Shown: positions 1 to 8,499 of the stretch, piece by piece
Numbering within the stretch: the stretch's first letter is position 1
How the letters are laid out: every line of letters starts with the position of its first letter
NCBI GenBank assembly: GCA_031259655.1
Contig: JAIRLF010000256.1
Coordinates: 1-10,840, forward strand
Direction: 5' to 3'
DNA: 10,840 bases
Source: Prevotellaceae bacterium
GTDB lineage: Bacteria; Bacteroidota; Bacteroidia; Bacteroidales; UBA932
Notes under the pieces: generated by a model
The model's database searches: none
What the model was told of the DNA's origin: nothing
The model's input: the letters and a program-made list of their open reading frames with translations, nothing else
Made by a program: the position numbers and the translations under genes

Positions 1-517
1 GATTTTTATTTTATGGATAATCAACTTCTTTCGTTTTGTACGCCTCGTTTTTATCTGTGCAAATCCACATCATCTGCGTCATCTGCGTGCTTTTGAGACG
101 CCCCCATATCAATAGAAAATGTGCATCCCTCCTCCCTATTCCCCGAAGGCGAAGCGGAAAGCAGAGCTTGGCGAGGCCAACCGGAACGAACCGAAGCTCG
201 GCGAAGCCAAACGGAGGCCGGTGCAACCCATCGCAAAATCATACCGCATCATGTATATTTCTCATATTATGACCAAGGATAGTATATAATACTGCGTAAT
301 TGCAAAATCACTGAAAAACCTGTGTTTTCCAAGCACATAAAATGAAAAAAGTCTTTTTTACAGATGAAACTAATTGATTATAAGTAATTTAAACCATTAT
401 CCTTGTGGAATATCCAAGGGGGATTTATAGAGAGACGACTATATCACCTTGGTTTACATCCATTTGGCTTATGCAAAAAACGACTTTTTGTATCGCTGTT
501 CTTTGTTTATCGGAGAT
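1..517. other. Left intergenic region, no gene
   Basis: I see no credible gene here. Short open frames exist on both strands but have no recognisable protein pattern, and they coincide with repeated DNA. Positions 51-91 hold a run of near-repeats built on ATCTGTG/ATCTGCG (CATCTGCG occurs twice, 9 bases apart), a style of intergenic filler common in Bacteroidota. Positions 164-215 hold a GC-rich direct repeat listed separately. An imperfect dyad, CCTTG..GG with CC.AAGG arms, lies at 401-419; read on the minus strand it lies downstream of the lipoprotein stop at 518 and could be a weak 3'-end structure, but it has no clear T-tract. Confidence 0.6.
164..215. repeat. Two-copy GC-rich direct repeat
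   Basis: Copy A at 164-185 and copy B at 194-215 match at 18 of 22 positions and start 30 bases apart. The shared core is AGCTyGGCGArGCCAA followed by CGGA. Copy A contains the small dyad TTGGC-GAG-GCCAA. The flanks (145-160 and 216-222) carry related GGCGAAGCGG and GGAGGCCGG words, so this may be the edge of a larger degenerate repeat. It is much richer in G and C than the surrounding AT-rich DNA. The open frames across it are best explained as repeat translations. Confidence 0.6.
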
Positions 518-2110
518 TTAATCGAAAATATCCATCGTTTTTGTGAACGCATTGGCGGGAACTTCGGAACTTACATCTGTAACTGTCATAGCCACTCCGT
601 TGCAGGTTTCCTCTTTCATCAACAGGCCGCTCCATTCGGCGTATTTTATATAGCAATCGCCTGCGGAGAACTTTATGACCGTACATAGCTTTCCGGCAAT
701 CGTTTCGTCGGGAAGCTTTTCCATACCCGGCTGCAGGTAAAGCTCGTTCCTGAAAAAGAAAGTATTGAAAATAAAGTCGGCGCCGGAAGACTCCAGATCG
801 AACCACGATGTGCCCGAACTCATGAAATAAGAACGCGAAATGTCGTCGTAAACTATCACCTTGTGATTTTCGGTTTCATACTGTTCGTCCCAGCGAATCC
901 GTTTGCCGTTGTTGTCGAAAGTGATGATGTGGAAGAGGTCGCCTATCACGTAAGTGACAGAGCCTTTGTCCAAATCGTCTATAGGGAGTTCTCCCGGTTC
1001 TTGCGTCAGGCAAGGCAGACTGATATCATGGTCAAATGATGTTCCACTCGTTTTAGCTTCCATATAGTACGATGCTTCGGGCGAATAGTTGCCGTAATCA
1101 CTGCTTCTCACCGTTACCGTCACAGAGGTTTCGGAGGGCACAACCAAGCGGTATTCGCCTTTGCTGTTAGTGGGGAAGGCCATTTGACCGGCAGTCACTC
1201 TCACGTATGGGACAGGAGCGCCGTTACAATCCGTAACTGTGCCACGAATCACGACACAGCCTGCCGGCACGTCCAGATTGTACCACGAAAAATGAGTCAC
1301 CGTTCCGATATACTCATCATTGTCTGTCAAAGTAGCCGCGCCCTCTTCTATCCAGATGCCGCGCTCCTCGTCGAACGACCATAGCGGTATTGTGTTAGGC
1401 GGGTTGTTCGTCATACTCGCCGGAATCGGGAAAGTAAGTCCGGCCGTAGCGCCGTTTTTCAGTTGCAAAGCCTTACCGGTGGCGTCGGTTAACAATATTT
1501 CGGTCATTCCGTACGAAATCAACTGCGTTTCGCTATTGTTCGCGCGCATGCCGACGAGGTCGCCTCCGGGCATCAACTCCGTAAAATGAATGTTGTCAGG
1601 GTCGAGATAAAGCAGGTCGGCATTTACCAAGCCCGTGTACGCCAAACCGTCGGAACGGACAAGCGACGAGGCGGAAATATCGACTTTCAAGCCGCCGGCA
1701 GACAGGGTTTTGTCTTTGACGGCGTCGAAAATGGTTGTCGAACTGTTGCTGCTGTTATTTTTGGCTTGCATGACTGCGTCGATATGTATTTCGTCAACTT
1801 TTACGCCCGAACGCACGAGATCGAAATAGCCCTGTTTCTCGAAGCGTATCACGATGCGGTCATTTACCGTCCCCGCCTGCTCGAAACCGAAAGTCCCGTC
1901 GTCGTCGGTGGTGGTTGATACATCTCCCGAAACAATGCGTACTCCGCCAAGAGGCGTTCCCGAAATATTCCGCACCGTACCGGTGAGGATGATGCTCTGC
2001 ATTTTGACTTCCACAGGCTTGGAATCGGGGGAAGTATTCTCTTTCTTGCAGGATACAAACCCTGACATTAGAAATGCTGTTGTTACAGCTATTTTGATAA
2101 ATTTATTCAT
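518..2110 (-). CDS. Lipoprotein with two carboxypeptidase-regulatory-like domains
   Basis: A 530-residue predicted lipoprotein. Residues 1-20 form a short basic and hydrophobic signal ending in FVS-C21, a usable SPII lipobox. After the cysteine comes KKEN and a polar linker. Residues about 41-116 form a CarboxypepD_reg-like beta-sandwich (LTGTVRN..GTPLGGVRI.......D.DGTF). Residues about 125-283 resemble the central region of large secreted FAM171/CILP-like proteins (SAGGLKVDI, LWSFDEERGIWIEEG, HFSWYNLD). Residues about 286-368 are a second regulatory-like sandwich (VIRGTVTDCNGAPVPYVRV). Residues about 385-530 are beta-rich with IAGKLCTVIKF and a WSGLLMKEE stretch, reminiscent of LolA/DUF4412-type lipoprotein folds; this last assignment is tentative. 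The likely role is a cell-envelope, possibly surface, protein of unknown ligand. Start ATG at 2110 is supported by the signal peptide and by a promoter about 40 bases upstream. It is visibly more GC-rich than the other genes here. Confidence 0.85.
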   Translation of the reverse strand: MNKFIKIAVTTAFLMSGFVSCKKENTSPDSKPVEVKMQSIILTGTVRNISGTPLGGVRIVSGDVSTTTDDDGTFGFEQAGTVNDRIVIRFEKQGYFDLVRSGVKVDEIHIDAVMQAKNNSSNSSTTIFDAVKDKTLSAGGLKVDISASSLVRSDGLAYTGLVNADLLYLDPDNIHFTELMPGGDLVGMRANNSETQLISYGMTEILLTDATGKALQLKNGATAGLTFPIPASMTNNPPNTIPLWSFDEERGIWIEEGAATLTDNDEYIGTVTHFSWYNLDVPAGCVVIRGTVTDCNGAPVPYVRVTAGQMAFPTNSKGEYRLVVPSETSVTVTVRSSDYGNYSPEASYYMEAKTSGTSFDHDISLPCLTQEPGELPIDDLDKGSVTYVIGDLFHIITFDNNGKRIRWDEQYETENHKVIVYDDISRSYFMSSGTSWFDLESSGADFIFNTFFFRNELYLQPGMEKLPDETIAGKLCTVIKFSAGDCYIKYAEWSGLLMKEETCNGVAMTVTDVSSEVPANAFTKTMDIFD

Positions 2111-2151
2111 TTACTTACTTTTTATCTATCAATCATCTGTTTTCCCAAGCG

Positions 2152-2181
2152 CAAAATTACATGAAAATTTAGAATTTCCAA
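2152..2181 (-). promoter_or_regulatory. Bacteroidota-type promoter for the lipoprotein gene
   Basis: On the minus strand a TTG at 2181-2179 (-33 type) is followed after 19 bases by TAATTTTG at 2159-2152, an exact fit to the TAnnTTTG -7 consensus of Bacteroidota. Transcription would start near 2145, giving a leader of about 35 bases before the ATG at 2110. This promoter lies downstream of the terminator hairpin at 2241-2268, so the lipoprotein gene is probably its own unit. Confidence 0.7.
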
Positions 2182-2232
2182 TTGTCGTCTTTAGGCGCGT
2201 TTTCCGATTTCGCACCGAAATCAAAAGCGGAA

Positions 2233-2268
2233 TGAAAAAGTAAGAGAGGCTGGCGTCAGCCTCTCTTA
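2233..2268 (-). terminator. Rho-independent terminator after the cysteine hydrolase gene
   Basis: A perfect 12-bp stem (arms 2241-2252 and 2257-2268) closes a 4-base loop. On the minus strand the loop is ACGC and the inner stem GAGAGGCTG. A T-rich stretch (TTACTTTTTC) follows in the minus direction at 2242-2233. It lies about 40 bases past the cysteine hydrolase stop at 2308 and directly after a heptad tract, separating that gene from the lipoprotein gene. The core GGCTGACGCC is repeated behind the ATPase gene at 10433-10442. Confidence 0.75.
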
Positions 2269-2299
2269 ACTCTTAACTTTTAGTTCTTAACTCTTTAAT
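2265..2299 (-). repeat. Five-heptad tract in the cysteine hydrolase 3' region
   Basis: Read on the minus strand, this is five consecutive 7-base units: ATTAAAG, AGTTAAG, AACTAAA, AGTTAAG, AGTTAAG. It begins 8 bases past the stop codon at 2308 and its last unit overlaps the outer part of the terminator stem. An equivalent five-heptad, 35-base tract lies at 10395-10429 behind the ATPase gene, in the same orientation relative to its gene and followed by the same hairpin core. Confidence 0.75.
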
Positions 2300-2307
2300 T
2301 TGCCTTT

Positions 2308-2865
2308 TCAATTGCCGGTTGAAAAGGAGTTTGTTATTAGAGCATCGACAGTCGTGATTTCTGCGCCATAGACCTCTTTCAGGTATTTGATACCGATGTT
2401 ATAGTCCTCTTCCGTAAAAGAGTCGGTAGCATCCTTTGGCACAACGATATTGAATCCCCAGCAATATGCGTCGGCAGACGTATGCCGGACGCACATGTGC
2501 GTATGGAGACCGGTCATAATAACCGTATCTACGCCAAGTTCTTTAAGCAGCAGATGGAGGTCGGTTTGAAAGAATCCGCTGTACCTTCGTTTTGGTACAA
2601 TAAAATCAGTCTCTACCGGCTTCAGTTCGTCGATAACTTCAGCTCCATACGTACCTTTAATCGCATGGTCGCCCCAGAGTTTCAGTTCGGCGTCGACGCC
2701 TTTGATGTGACAATCGTTTGCATAAACGACATATACACCATTTTCACGAGCAGCATACACTAATTTTTGAACAGCCGGAACAATCGCTTTTGCACGGTCG
2801 CAACCAATCGCTCCGGTAACAAAGTCGTTTAGTATATCTACTACAATTACAGCTTTTTTACCCAT
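2308..2865 (-). CDS. Isochorismatase-family cysteine hydrolase, nicotinamidase-like
   Basis: A 185-residue cytoplasmic hydrolase of the isochorismatase/nicotinamidase superfamily, a normal length for the compact forms. The catalytic triad reads as D10 (VVDILNDF), K92 (VPKRRYSGF) and nucleophile C125 (TGLHTHMCVRHT). The nicotinamidase-style metal site also appears present: D51 and H53 (NDCH) and H67 within WGDHAIKGTYGAEV, which resembles the W.xHC..GT.GAE motif of PncA proteins. That pattern favours an amidase such as nicotinamidase (nicotinamide to nicotinate plus ammonia, NAD salvage) over an isochorismatase, which lacks the metal site. The residue after the cis-peptide position differs from classic PncA (GLHTHMCV rather than G.ATD.CV), so the substrate is uncertain. 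It lies 47 bases after the M16 gene, is probably co-transcribed, and is followed by a heptad tract and terminator. ATG at 2865 fits the family start. Confidence 0.88.
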   Translation of the reverse strand: MGKKAVIVVDILNDFVTGAIGCDRAKAIVPAVQKLVYAARENGVYVVYANDCHIKGVDAELKLWGDHAIKGTYGAEVIDELKPVETDFIVPKRRYSGFFQTDLHLLLKELGVDTVIMTGLHTHMCVRHTSADAYCWGFNIVVPKDATDSFTEEDYNIGIKYLKEVYGAEITTVDALITNSFSTGN

Positions 2866-2912
2866 TCTAATTTAAATTTGATTTATTTTATAAAACATTA
2901 ATTTCATATTAA

Positions 2913-5828
2913 TTAATACCCAAAAATCTCCTCCTGCGTTAATTCCCGGACTTTTCCCAGACTGTTCAGGAATTTCATATCCATCTCTTTTGTATCGCCT
3001 AATATACAATAAGTATAAGCTCTGTTTTTCACATATTTTTCCTGAAATGCTTTCACATTTGCCAGAGTCATATCTTTCACTTTTTCGTAAACATCTTTCC
3101 GCGAATCGTAATCATAGCCGAACTCTATAGCGCCAAGATAGTTCCACAGTATATCGTCTCGCAATATTCTGCCTGTACGGATATCGGAGAGGATACCTTC
3201 TTTAGCCAGTCCGAAAGCTTTTTCCGATTCGGGCATATTGTTCAGTATATCGATAAATGCAGCGTTAGCGTCAGCAAGTTTGTCGGTTTGTGTAGCAATC
3301 ATCGTAGCCATATAGTACGACCTTTCGGGTTTGCCCGGCTTCGAATACGAAGCGCCGGCGCTGTACGCAAGTCCGCGGGCTTCGCGCATCTCCTGAAACA
3401 CAATACTGTTCATTCCTCCTCCGAAATAACTGTTATACAGTTGACGGTCGGGTTCGATAGCCTTGTTGTAGCCCGTTTCGCCTTTCGAGAGCATCGAGAA
3501 ATAAATTTGTTTTGCATCATAATGAGCCAGATATATCGTGTTTTCGTTTGTTTCCTGCTCTACGAATTTGATAGCTTCCGGCACAGGCTGCAGTTTGTCG
3601 GCGACAGCATGTTTTTGATTTATGATTTCCACAATCCGGTCTGCTGTCAGCGGTCCGTAGTAAAGTATCCTGTGTTCGTAGTTTTTAAGCGATTTAATCT
3701 TGTCAACCAGAACTTGAGGGTCGAGCGATTTCAATTCTTCTGCCGAAGGGATATTCGTGACGGACGATTTTGGTCCCCATTGCCCGTAACTCCTTAATCG
3801 CGAAAAGTTAGCTCCCTGATTAGCTTTTGCATTGACTCTTGATTTCAGGATATCGGACGCCATATTTTCCCATGCATTAGCGTCAACCGCAGCATCGGCG
3901 AGACGTTCTTCCAAAAGTTCGAGAGCTTTTTCGAAATTATCGCTTAAACCGCTGATTGAGGCATAGACACGGTCGTTCGAAGCCGAAACGCTGAAAGAGC
4001 ATGCCATTTTGTAGAACTCGCTTTTGATTTCCTCTGCCGAATGTTTCGACGTCCCCAGATAATCCAGATAATTGAATGCCGTTCCGAGCAATTTGTCGCT
4101 GTTGTTACCCATTTCGAAAACATAGTTAATCGAAAACAACGGATTAGTCGTATTTTGTTTGTAAAGGATTTCGACATTGCTTTTAGCTTTCAACTTCGAC
4201 ATATCTTTATTATAATCAACAAAAACAGGTTCGATAGATGTTGTTTCGCGGGTTTTATACTCGACAAGGAAAGCGCTTTCGTTGTCTCTGTTTGTCGGAA
4301 TCGGGGTAATCTGCGGCTTGTCCAGTTTCTTTTGTTCGGGCATACCCTGCTTTTTGTAAACAGCAACATAGTTGTCGTTGAAATATTTGTTACAGAAATC
4401 AATAACATCCTGTTTTGTCAGTTTCGACAGGAAATCAACCACGCCGACCTGTTCCGCCCAATCAATTTGATTAATAAACGTGTTCAACAATAAATAAGCG
4501 GCATAGCCGGATTCCTGCTGTTGATAATATTTCGACAGTTTGAGATTGTTGATAACAGCGGGCAACAGCCAGTCTTCAAATTCGCCTTTTTTTAGCAGTT
4601 CAATTTGTCCTAACAGCAAATTGCGCACCTCATCCAGCGACTGTCCTTCTTTCGGGGTTCCCATCAGGACAAAAATACTGTAGTCCGACAGGGAGTTGGC
4701 TGAACTTCCTCCGCTCAGGATTTTTTGTTTCTGAACCAGATTCAGGTCGATAAGCCCTGCGTCGCCGTTTGTCAGAAGATAATCAATAAATTCGAGGATT
4801 GTGGCGTCTTTGCTGCTCGCTCCCGGCAGACGGTATGCAAGCATTATATTTTCTGCCTCAAGACCAACAACTTCCTTGATAATCGGCGCGGTTATCGGCT
4901 GTTCGGGCGTTATTTTCAGTTTGGGAACTTCTTTGCTTGCAAGTTTACCGAAATATTTGTCGATTACTGCGATAGTTTTGTCGGGGTCTAAATCGCCCAC
5001 CATACATATTGCCATATTATTAGGCACATAGTAAGTGTCGAAATAATTTTTTATATTCGTTATCGACGGGTTTTTCAGATGGTCTTGCGTTCCGAGTATT
5101 GTCTGTTTCCCGTAAGGATGATTCGGGAACAGAGCCGCCAGAATAGTGTCGAACACTTTTCTCGAATCTCGTGTAAGGCTCATGTTATACTCTTCGTACA
5201 CAGTTTCCAGTTCGGTATGGAACAGTCGAAGAACCGGATTAGTGAAACGGTCGGCTTCGACTTCCAGCCAGTCTTCTATCCTGTTCGCCGGGATATTTTC
5301 GACGTATGCAGTAACATCGTAAGACGTGAAAGCGTTTGTGCCTTGCGAACCGATGCTGTTCATCAGTTTGTCGTATTCGTTGGGAATAGCGAGTTTTGCG
5401 GCTTCCTGCGAAACGCTGTCAATTTGAGCATACAGGGCTTTACGTTTGTCGTCGTCGGCTGTTTTCCTGTAAACCTCAAACAGTTCTTCGATTTTGTCGA
5501 GCAAAGGTTTTTCTGCTGCATAATCCGATGTCCCGAATTTTTGAGTACCTTTAAACATAAGGTGTTCAAAATAATGAGCCAATCCGGTTGTTTCAGCCGG
5601 ATCGTTTTTGCCGCCGACGCGGACACCGATATACGTTTGTATTCTCGGTCTGTCGCTGTTCACCGACAAATAAACTTTTAACCCGTTGTCCAGGGTATAT
5701 ATCCGCGCATTCAGCGGGTCACCTGCAACTGTTTCGTACTTGTACTTCGTCGCATTGTTCGTACAAGCGCCAAGCAACATTAATATTGTCGCTAATAATG
5801 AAGATAATACTACTAAAAACTTTCTCAT
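2913..5828 (-). CDS. M16 (insulinase-family) zinc metallopeptidase lipoprotein
   Basis: A 971-residue, two-lobed M16 peptidase, close to the usual size of single-chain pitrilysin-type enzymes. Residues 1-21 are a signal ending LLGA-C22, an SPII lipobox, so the protein is probably membrane-anchored and periplasmic or surface-exposed. The N-terminal lobe (about 38-500) carries the inverted zinc motif H85-Y-F-E88-H89 in GLAHYFEHLMFKGT. The third ligand is probably E213 in ELETVYEEYN, with E206 as the supporting acid, placed by alignment to pitrilysin's E..xx.V..E pattern. About 50 charged residues (roughly 103-155) are inserted between these elements compared with pitrilysin. The second lobe (about 530-950) lacks HxxEH, as is normal, and keeps the M16_C signature FGGGMNSIVFQEMREARGLAY near 802-822. 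The likely job is degradation or processing of peptides in the envelope; the substrate is unknown. The gap to the upstream regulator is only 20 bases, with no promoter seen. Confidence 0.95.
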   Translation of the reverse strand: MRKFLVVLSSLLATILMLLGACTNNATKYKYETVAGDPLNARIYTLDNGLKVYLSVNSDRPRIQTYIGVRVGGKNDPAETTGLAHYFEHLMFKGTQKFGTSDYAAEKPLLDKIEELFEVYRKTADDDKRKALYAQIDSVSQEAAKLAIPNEYDKLMNSIGSQGTNAFTSYDVTAYVENIPANRIEDWLEVEADRFTNPVLRLFHTELETVYEEYNMSLTRDSRKVFDTILAALFPNHPYGKQTILGTQDHLKNPSITNIKNYFDTYYVPNNMAICMVGDLDPDKTIAVIDKYFGKLASKEVPKLKITPEQPITAPIIKEVVGLEAENIMLAYRLPGASSKDATILEFIDYLLTNGDAGLIDLNLVQKQKILSGGSSANSLSDYSIFVLMGTPKEGQSLDEVRNLLLGQIELLKKGEFEDWLLPAVINNLKLSKYYQQQESGYAAYLLLNTFINQIDWAEQVGVVDFLSKLTKQDVIDFCNKYFNDNYVAVYKKQGMPEQKKLDKPQITPIPTNRDNESAFLVEYKTRETTSIEPVFVDYNKDMSKLKAKSNVEILYKQNTTNPLFSINYVFEMGNNSDKLLGTAFNYLDYLGTSKHSAEEIKSEFYKMACSFSVSASNDRVYASISGLSDNFEKALELLEERLADAAVDANAWENMASDILKSRVNAKANQGANFSRLRSYGQWGPKSSVTNIPSAEELKSLDPQVLVDKIKSLKNYEHRILYYGPLTADRIVEIINQKHAVADKLQPVPEAIKFVEQETNENTIYLAHYDAKQIYFSMLSKGETGYNKAIEPDRQLYNSYFGGGMNSIVFQEMREARGLAYSAGASYSKPGKPERSYYMATMIATQTDKLADANAAFIDILNNMPESEKAFGLAKEGILSDIRTGRILRDDILWNYLGAIEFGYDYDSRKDVYEKVKDMTLANVKAFQEKYVKNRAYTYCILGDTKEMDMKFLNSLGKVRELTQEEIFGY

Positions 5829-5848
5829 AATTATATCGTTTAATAATT

Positions 5849-6469
5849 TTATTGCTTAATACGTAATTTGAGTTTTTGCACATTGCTTTTTATGTCAATT
5901 TCCGACCTGTCGAGTTTTGCTGTCAGAAAAGATAGCGGCGCTTTGATATTTTGTTTTAAAAAATCAATCTCTGCCTGCGACATTTTTTTGCAGTTTTTGA
6001 TTTTTTTAACCGCCATTGCGTTGCGTTCGTGTTTAGTCAGGATTTCCAACCGGCAGTTCAACAAATTTGCAATCTGAGCAACGACCTCGCTGCCGGTCGA
6101 ACGTTTTGCCGATTCTATCAGCGACATGTTACAGCAGGCTACGCCAAGCATATTGGCGAATGTGCGCTGTCGAAGATTTTTTTCGATTCTGATGTTTTTC
6201 AACTGAGTCAAAATCCGTTCTCTTTCGCTTGTCCATTCTCCGTCTTCCACTCGAAGTTTGCCGTCTTCGACAATTTCCAGTGTAGAACCCAAAACTTGAG
6301 CGATTTTAGCCAGAGTGTCGATGCCTACAGAATGACGCCCTGCTTCCATGCGAGTAATGCTCGCCGAAGAAATATTGGTCAACTTTGCGAGTTTCAGTTT
6401 GGTATATCTCTTCATTAACCTCAATTCTTCGATTCTTTTTCCAATTCTTATCCGACTATTCTCTTCCAT
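5849..6469 (-). CDS. Tandem XRE-type DNA-binding protein
   Basis: A 206-residue predicted transcriptional regulator with three potential DNA-binding parts. Residues about 8-66 are a well-formed XRE/Cro-type HTH (RIGKRIEELRL......KLAKLTNISSASITRMEAGRH...DTLAKIAQVLG). After a charged linker, residues about 86-145 are a second, more diverged XRE domain (LKNIRIEKNLRQRTFANMLGVACCNMSLIESAKRS...VAQIANLLN), with two cysteines at 112-113 near its recognition helix. Residues about 162-203 (MSQAEIDFLKQN..APLSFLTAKLDRSEIDIKSNVQKLKLR) resemble a small homeodomain/SANT-like helical unit; that assignment is inference. It lies 59 bases after thrS and 20 before the M16 gene. No clear TAnnTTTG box precedes it, so it is probably read from the thrS promoter. 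No partner toxin or M78 peptidase is next to it. The regulated target is unknown. ATG at 6469 is the first in frame and leads directly into the HTH. Confidence 0.85.
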   Translation of the reverse strand: MEENSRIRIGKRIEELRLMKRYTKLKLAKLTNISSASITRMEAGRHSVGIDTLAKIAQVLGSTLEIVEDGKLRVEDGEWTSERERILTQLKNIRIEKNLRQRTFANMLGVACCNMSLIESAKRSTGSEVVAQIANLLNCRLEILTKHERNAMAVKKIKNCKKMSQAEIDFLKQNIKAPLSFLTAKLDRSEIDIKSNVQKLKLRIKQ

Positions 6470-6528
6470 AACTCAATAATTTTATTATCAAACGAAAAAT
6501 TATATCCTTATGTTCATATTTTTTTACT

Positions 6529-8472
6529 TTATTGTATTGATGTCAATTCGTGTTTTACTTCATTTTTAATTAAATCAACAAACTCGTCAAGGGTAAATAC
6601 TCCTTTATCTCCTTCGCCCTGACGTCGTACGGCAAGTGTTCCTGCCTGTTCTTCTTTTTCTCCGACTATTAACAAATAGGGTATCCGTTTCAGTTCATTT
6701 TCACGGATTCTTTTTCCGATAGTTTCGTTTTTGTCGTCAACCGTGCAACGTATTTCTTTTTCGTCGAGCAGTTCTCCGAGTTTACGCGCATATTCGTTAT
6801 ATTTCTCGCTTACAGGCAAAACAACTGCCTGTTCGGGAATGAGCCAAAGCGGAAATTTCCCTCCTGTATGTTCAATCAATACAGCGACAAAACGTTCCAT
6901 CGAACCGAACGGCGCCCGGTGAATCATTACGGGTCTGTGACGTTTATCGTCGGCGCCGACATATTCGAGTTCAAAACGCTCGGGAAGATTATAATCCACC
7001 TGTATCGTTCCTAACTGCCATTTGCGACCGATAGCGTCTTTGACCATGAAGTCGAGTTTTGGACCGTAGAAAGCGGCTTCGCCTTTTTCGACAACTGTTT
7101 TCAGTCCTTTTTCTGCAGCGGCTTCGATTATTGCGCTTTCGGCTTTTTCCCAATTTTCGTCCGAGCCGATGTATTTTTCTTTGTTGTTGGGGTCGCGTAA
7201 AGATACCTGCGCAGTGTAATCTCCGAATTTCAGTATTTTGAAGATATACAAAACGATGTCAATCACTTTGCAAAATTCTTCTTTCAACTGGTCGGAGCGG
7301 CAGAAGATGTGGGCGTCGTCCTGAGTGAATCCTCTGACTCGCGTTAATCCGTGCAGTTCACCGCTTTGCTCATATCTGTAGACTGTGCCAAATTCTGCTA
7401 AACGCAGTGGGAGGTCTTTGTATGAGCGTGGTTTTGTCTTGTATATTTCGCAATGGTGGGGACAATTCATCGGTTTCAAAAGAAATTCTTCGCCTTCTTG
7501 CGGGGTTTTAATCGGTTGAAACGAATCCGCTCCGTATTTGGCGTAGTGTCCCGAAGTAACATACAGCTCTTTCTGCCCGATGTGCGGAGTGATAACTTGC
7601 AGATATCCGCCTTTTTTTTGCAGATTTCGCAGAAAAACCTCCAGCCGTTCGCGCAGAGCGGCGCCTTTCGGTAACCACAAAGGCAATCCTTGACCGACTT
7701 TTTGAGAGAAAGCAAACAGTTCCAGTTCTTTGCCTACTTTGCGATGGTCGCGTTTTTTTGCTTCCTCAAGCATTGCAAGGTATTCGTCCAAAAGTTTTTT
7801 CTTTGGGAAAGTGATGCCATAAATACGTGTGAGCATTTTGTTTTTTTCGTTACCCCGCCAGTATGCGCCTGCGATTGCAGTGAGTTTGATTGCTTTAATC
7901 GGTTCTGTGCTTGGCAAATGCGGACCACGACACAGGTCGGTGAAATTTCCGTTGGTGTAGAACGTTATTGTCCCGTCTTGCAAATCGTTAATCAGTTCAA
8001 CTTTATATTCGTCGCCTTTTTCGGTGTATGTTTTCCATGCTTCGGGTTTGCTTACGTCGCGACGGAGGTATTGTTGTTTTTCGCGGGCAAATTCCAGCAT
8101 TTTGTCTTCGATTTTCTTCAAATCCGCCTCTGTGATAATGTGTTCTCCAAGGTCAACATCGTAATAAAATCCATTTTCGATGCTTGGACCTATTCCAAAT
8201 TTCACTCCCGGAAAAATGGCGTCCAAGGCTTCTGCCATAAGATGCGACGAAGAGTGCCAAAATGTTCGTTTGCCTTCAGCATCTTCCCATTTATAGAGTT
8301 TAATTTCAGCATCTTCGTCTATCGGACGGGTAAGGTCTCGCGTCTGACCGTTTATTCCTATCGAAAGAACTTCGCTTGCAAGTCGCGGACTGATGCTTTG
8401 CGCTATTTCCAGTCCGGTTATTCCTTTATTATACTCTCTAACAGTCCCATCGGGAAATGTAATTTTAATCAT
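6529..8472 (-). CDS. thrS: Threonyl-tRNA synthetase
   Basis: Charges tRNA-Thr with threonine in the cytoplasm; 647 residues, full length for the bacterial enzyme. Domains in order (647-residue numbering): TGS about 1-60 ([11 protein letters not shown]); editing/SAD domain with H73-SSS-H77 and C181-RGP-H185, the mischarged Ser-tRNA hydrolysis site; class II catalytic core with motif 2 ([18 protein letters not shown]) and motif 3 ([11 protein letters not shown]); anticodon-binding domain from about 545 to the end. The predicted zinc ligands are C337 (MNCPHH), H388 (DDAH) and H518 (MIHR). The frame opens earlier, with an ATG at 8502, but I chose ATG 8472: it puts MIKITFPDG at the N terminus as expected, and the upstream ATG lies inside the -7 promoter box. 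The downstream neighbour is an XRE gene instead of infC. No threonine-rich leader or T-box is visible in the roughly 20-base leader. Confidence 0.98.
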   Translation of the reverse strand: MIKITFPDGTVREYNKGITGLEIAQSISPRLASEVLSIGINGQTRDLTRPIDEDAEIKLYKWEDAEGKRTFWHSSSHLMAEALDAIFPGVKFGIGPSIENGFYYDVDLGEHIITEADLKKIEDKMLEFAREKQQYLRRDVSKPEAWKTYTEKGDEYKVELINDLQDGTITFYTNGNFTDLCRGPHLPSTEPIKAIKLTAIAGAYWRGNEKNKMLTRIYGITFPKKKLLDEYLAMLEEAKKRDHRKVGKELELFAFSQKVGQGLPLWLPKGAALRERLEVFLRNLQKKGGYLQVITPHIGQKELYVTSGHYAKYGADSFQPIKTPQEGEEFLLKPMNCPHHCEIYKTKPRSYKDLPLRLAEFGTVYRYEQSGELHGLTRVRGFTQDDAHIFCRSDQLKEEFCKVIDIVLYIFKILKFGDYTAQVSLRDPNNKEKYIGSDENWEKAESAIIEAAAEKGLKTVVEKGEAAFYGPKLDFMVKDAIGRKWQLGTIQVDYNLPERFELEYVGADDKRHRPVMIHRAPFGSMERFVAVLIEHTGGKFPLWLIPEQAVVLPVSEKYNEYARKLGELLDEKEIRCTVDDKNETIGKRIRENELKRIPYLLIVGEKEEQAGTLAVRRQGEGDKGVFTLDEFVDLIKNEVKHELTSIQ

Positions 8473-8499
8473 ACTAACAATTTTCGTGTATTCAACGTG

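Noticed and set aside
36..272. Short frames on both strands at the left edge.
   Set aside because: They follow the GC-rich direct repeat and the ATCTGCG words, overlap each other, and show no protein-like features.
2913..6469. An ImmR/ImmA-like repressor and anti-repressor protease pair (XRE plus metallopeptidase).
   Set aside because: The peptidase is a secreted M16 lipoprotein with a signal peptide, not a cytoplasmic M78 protease, so it could not cleave the regulator in the same compartment.
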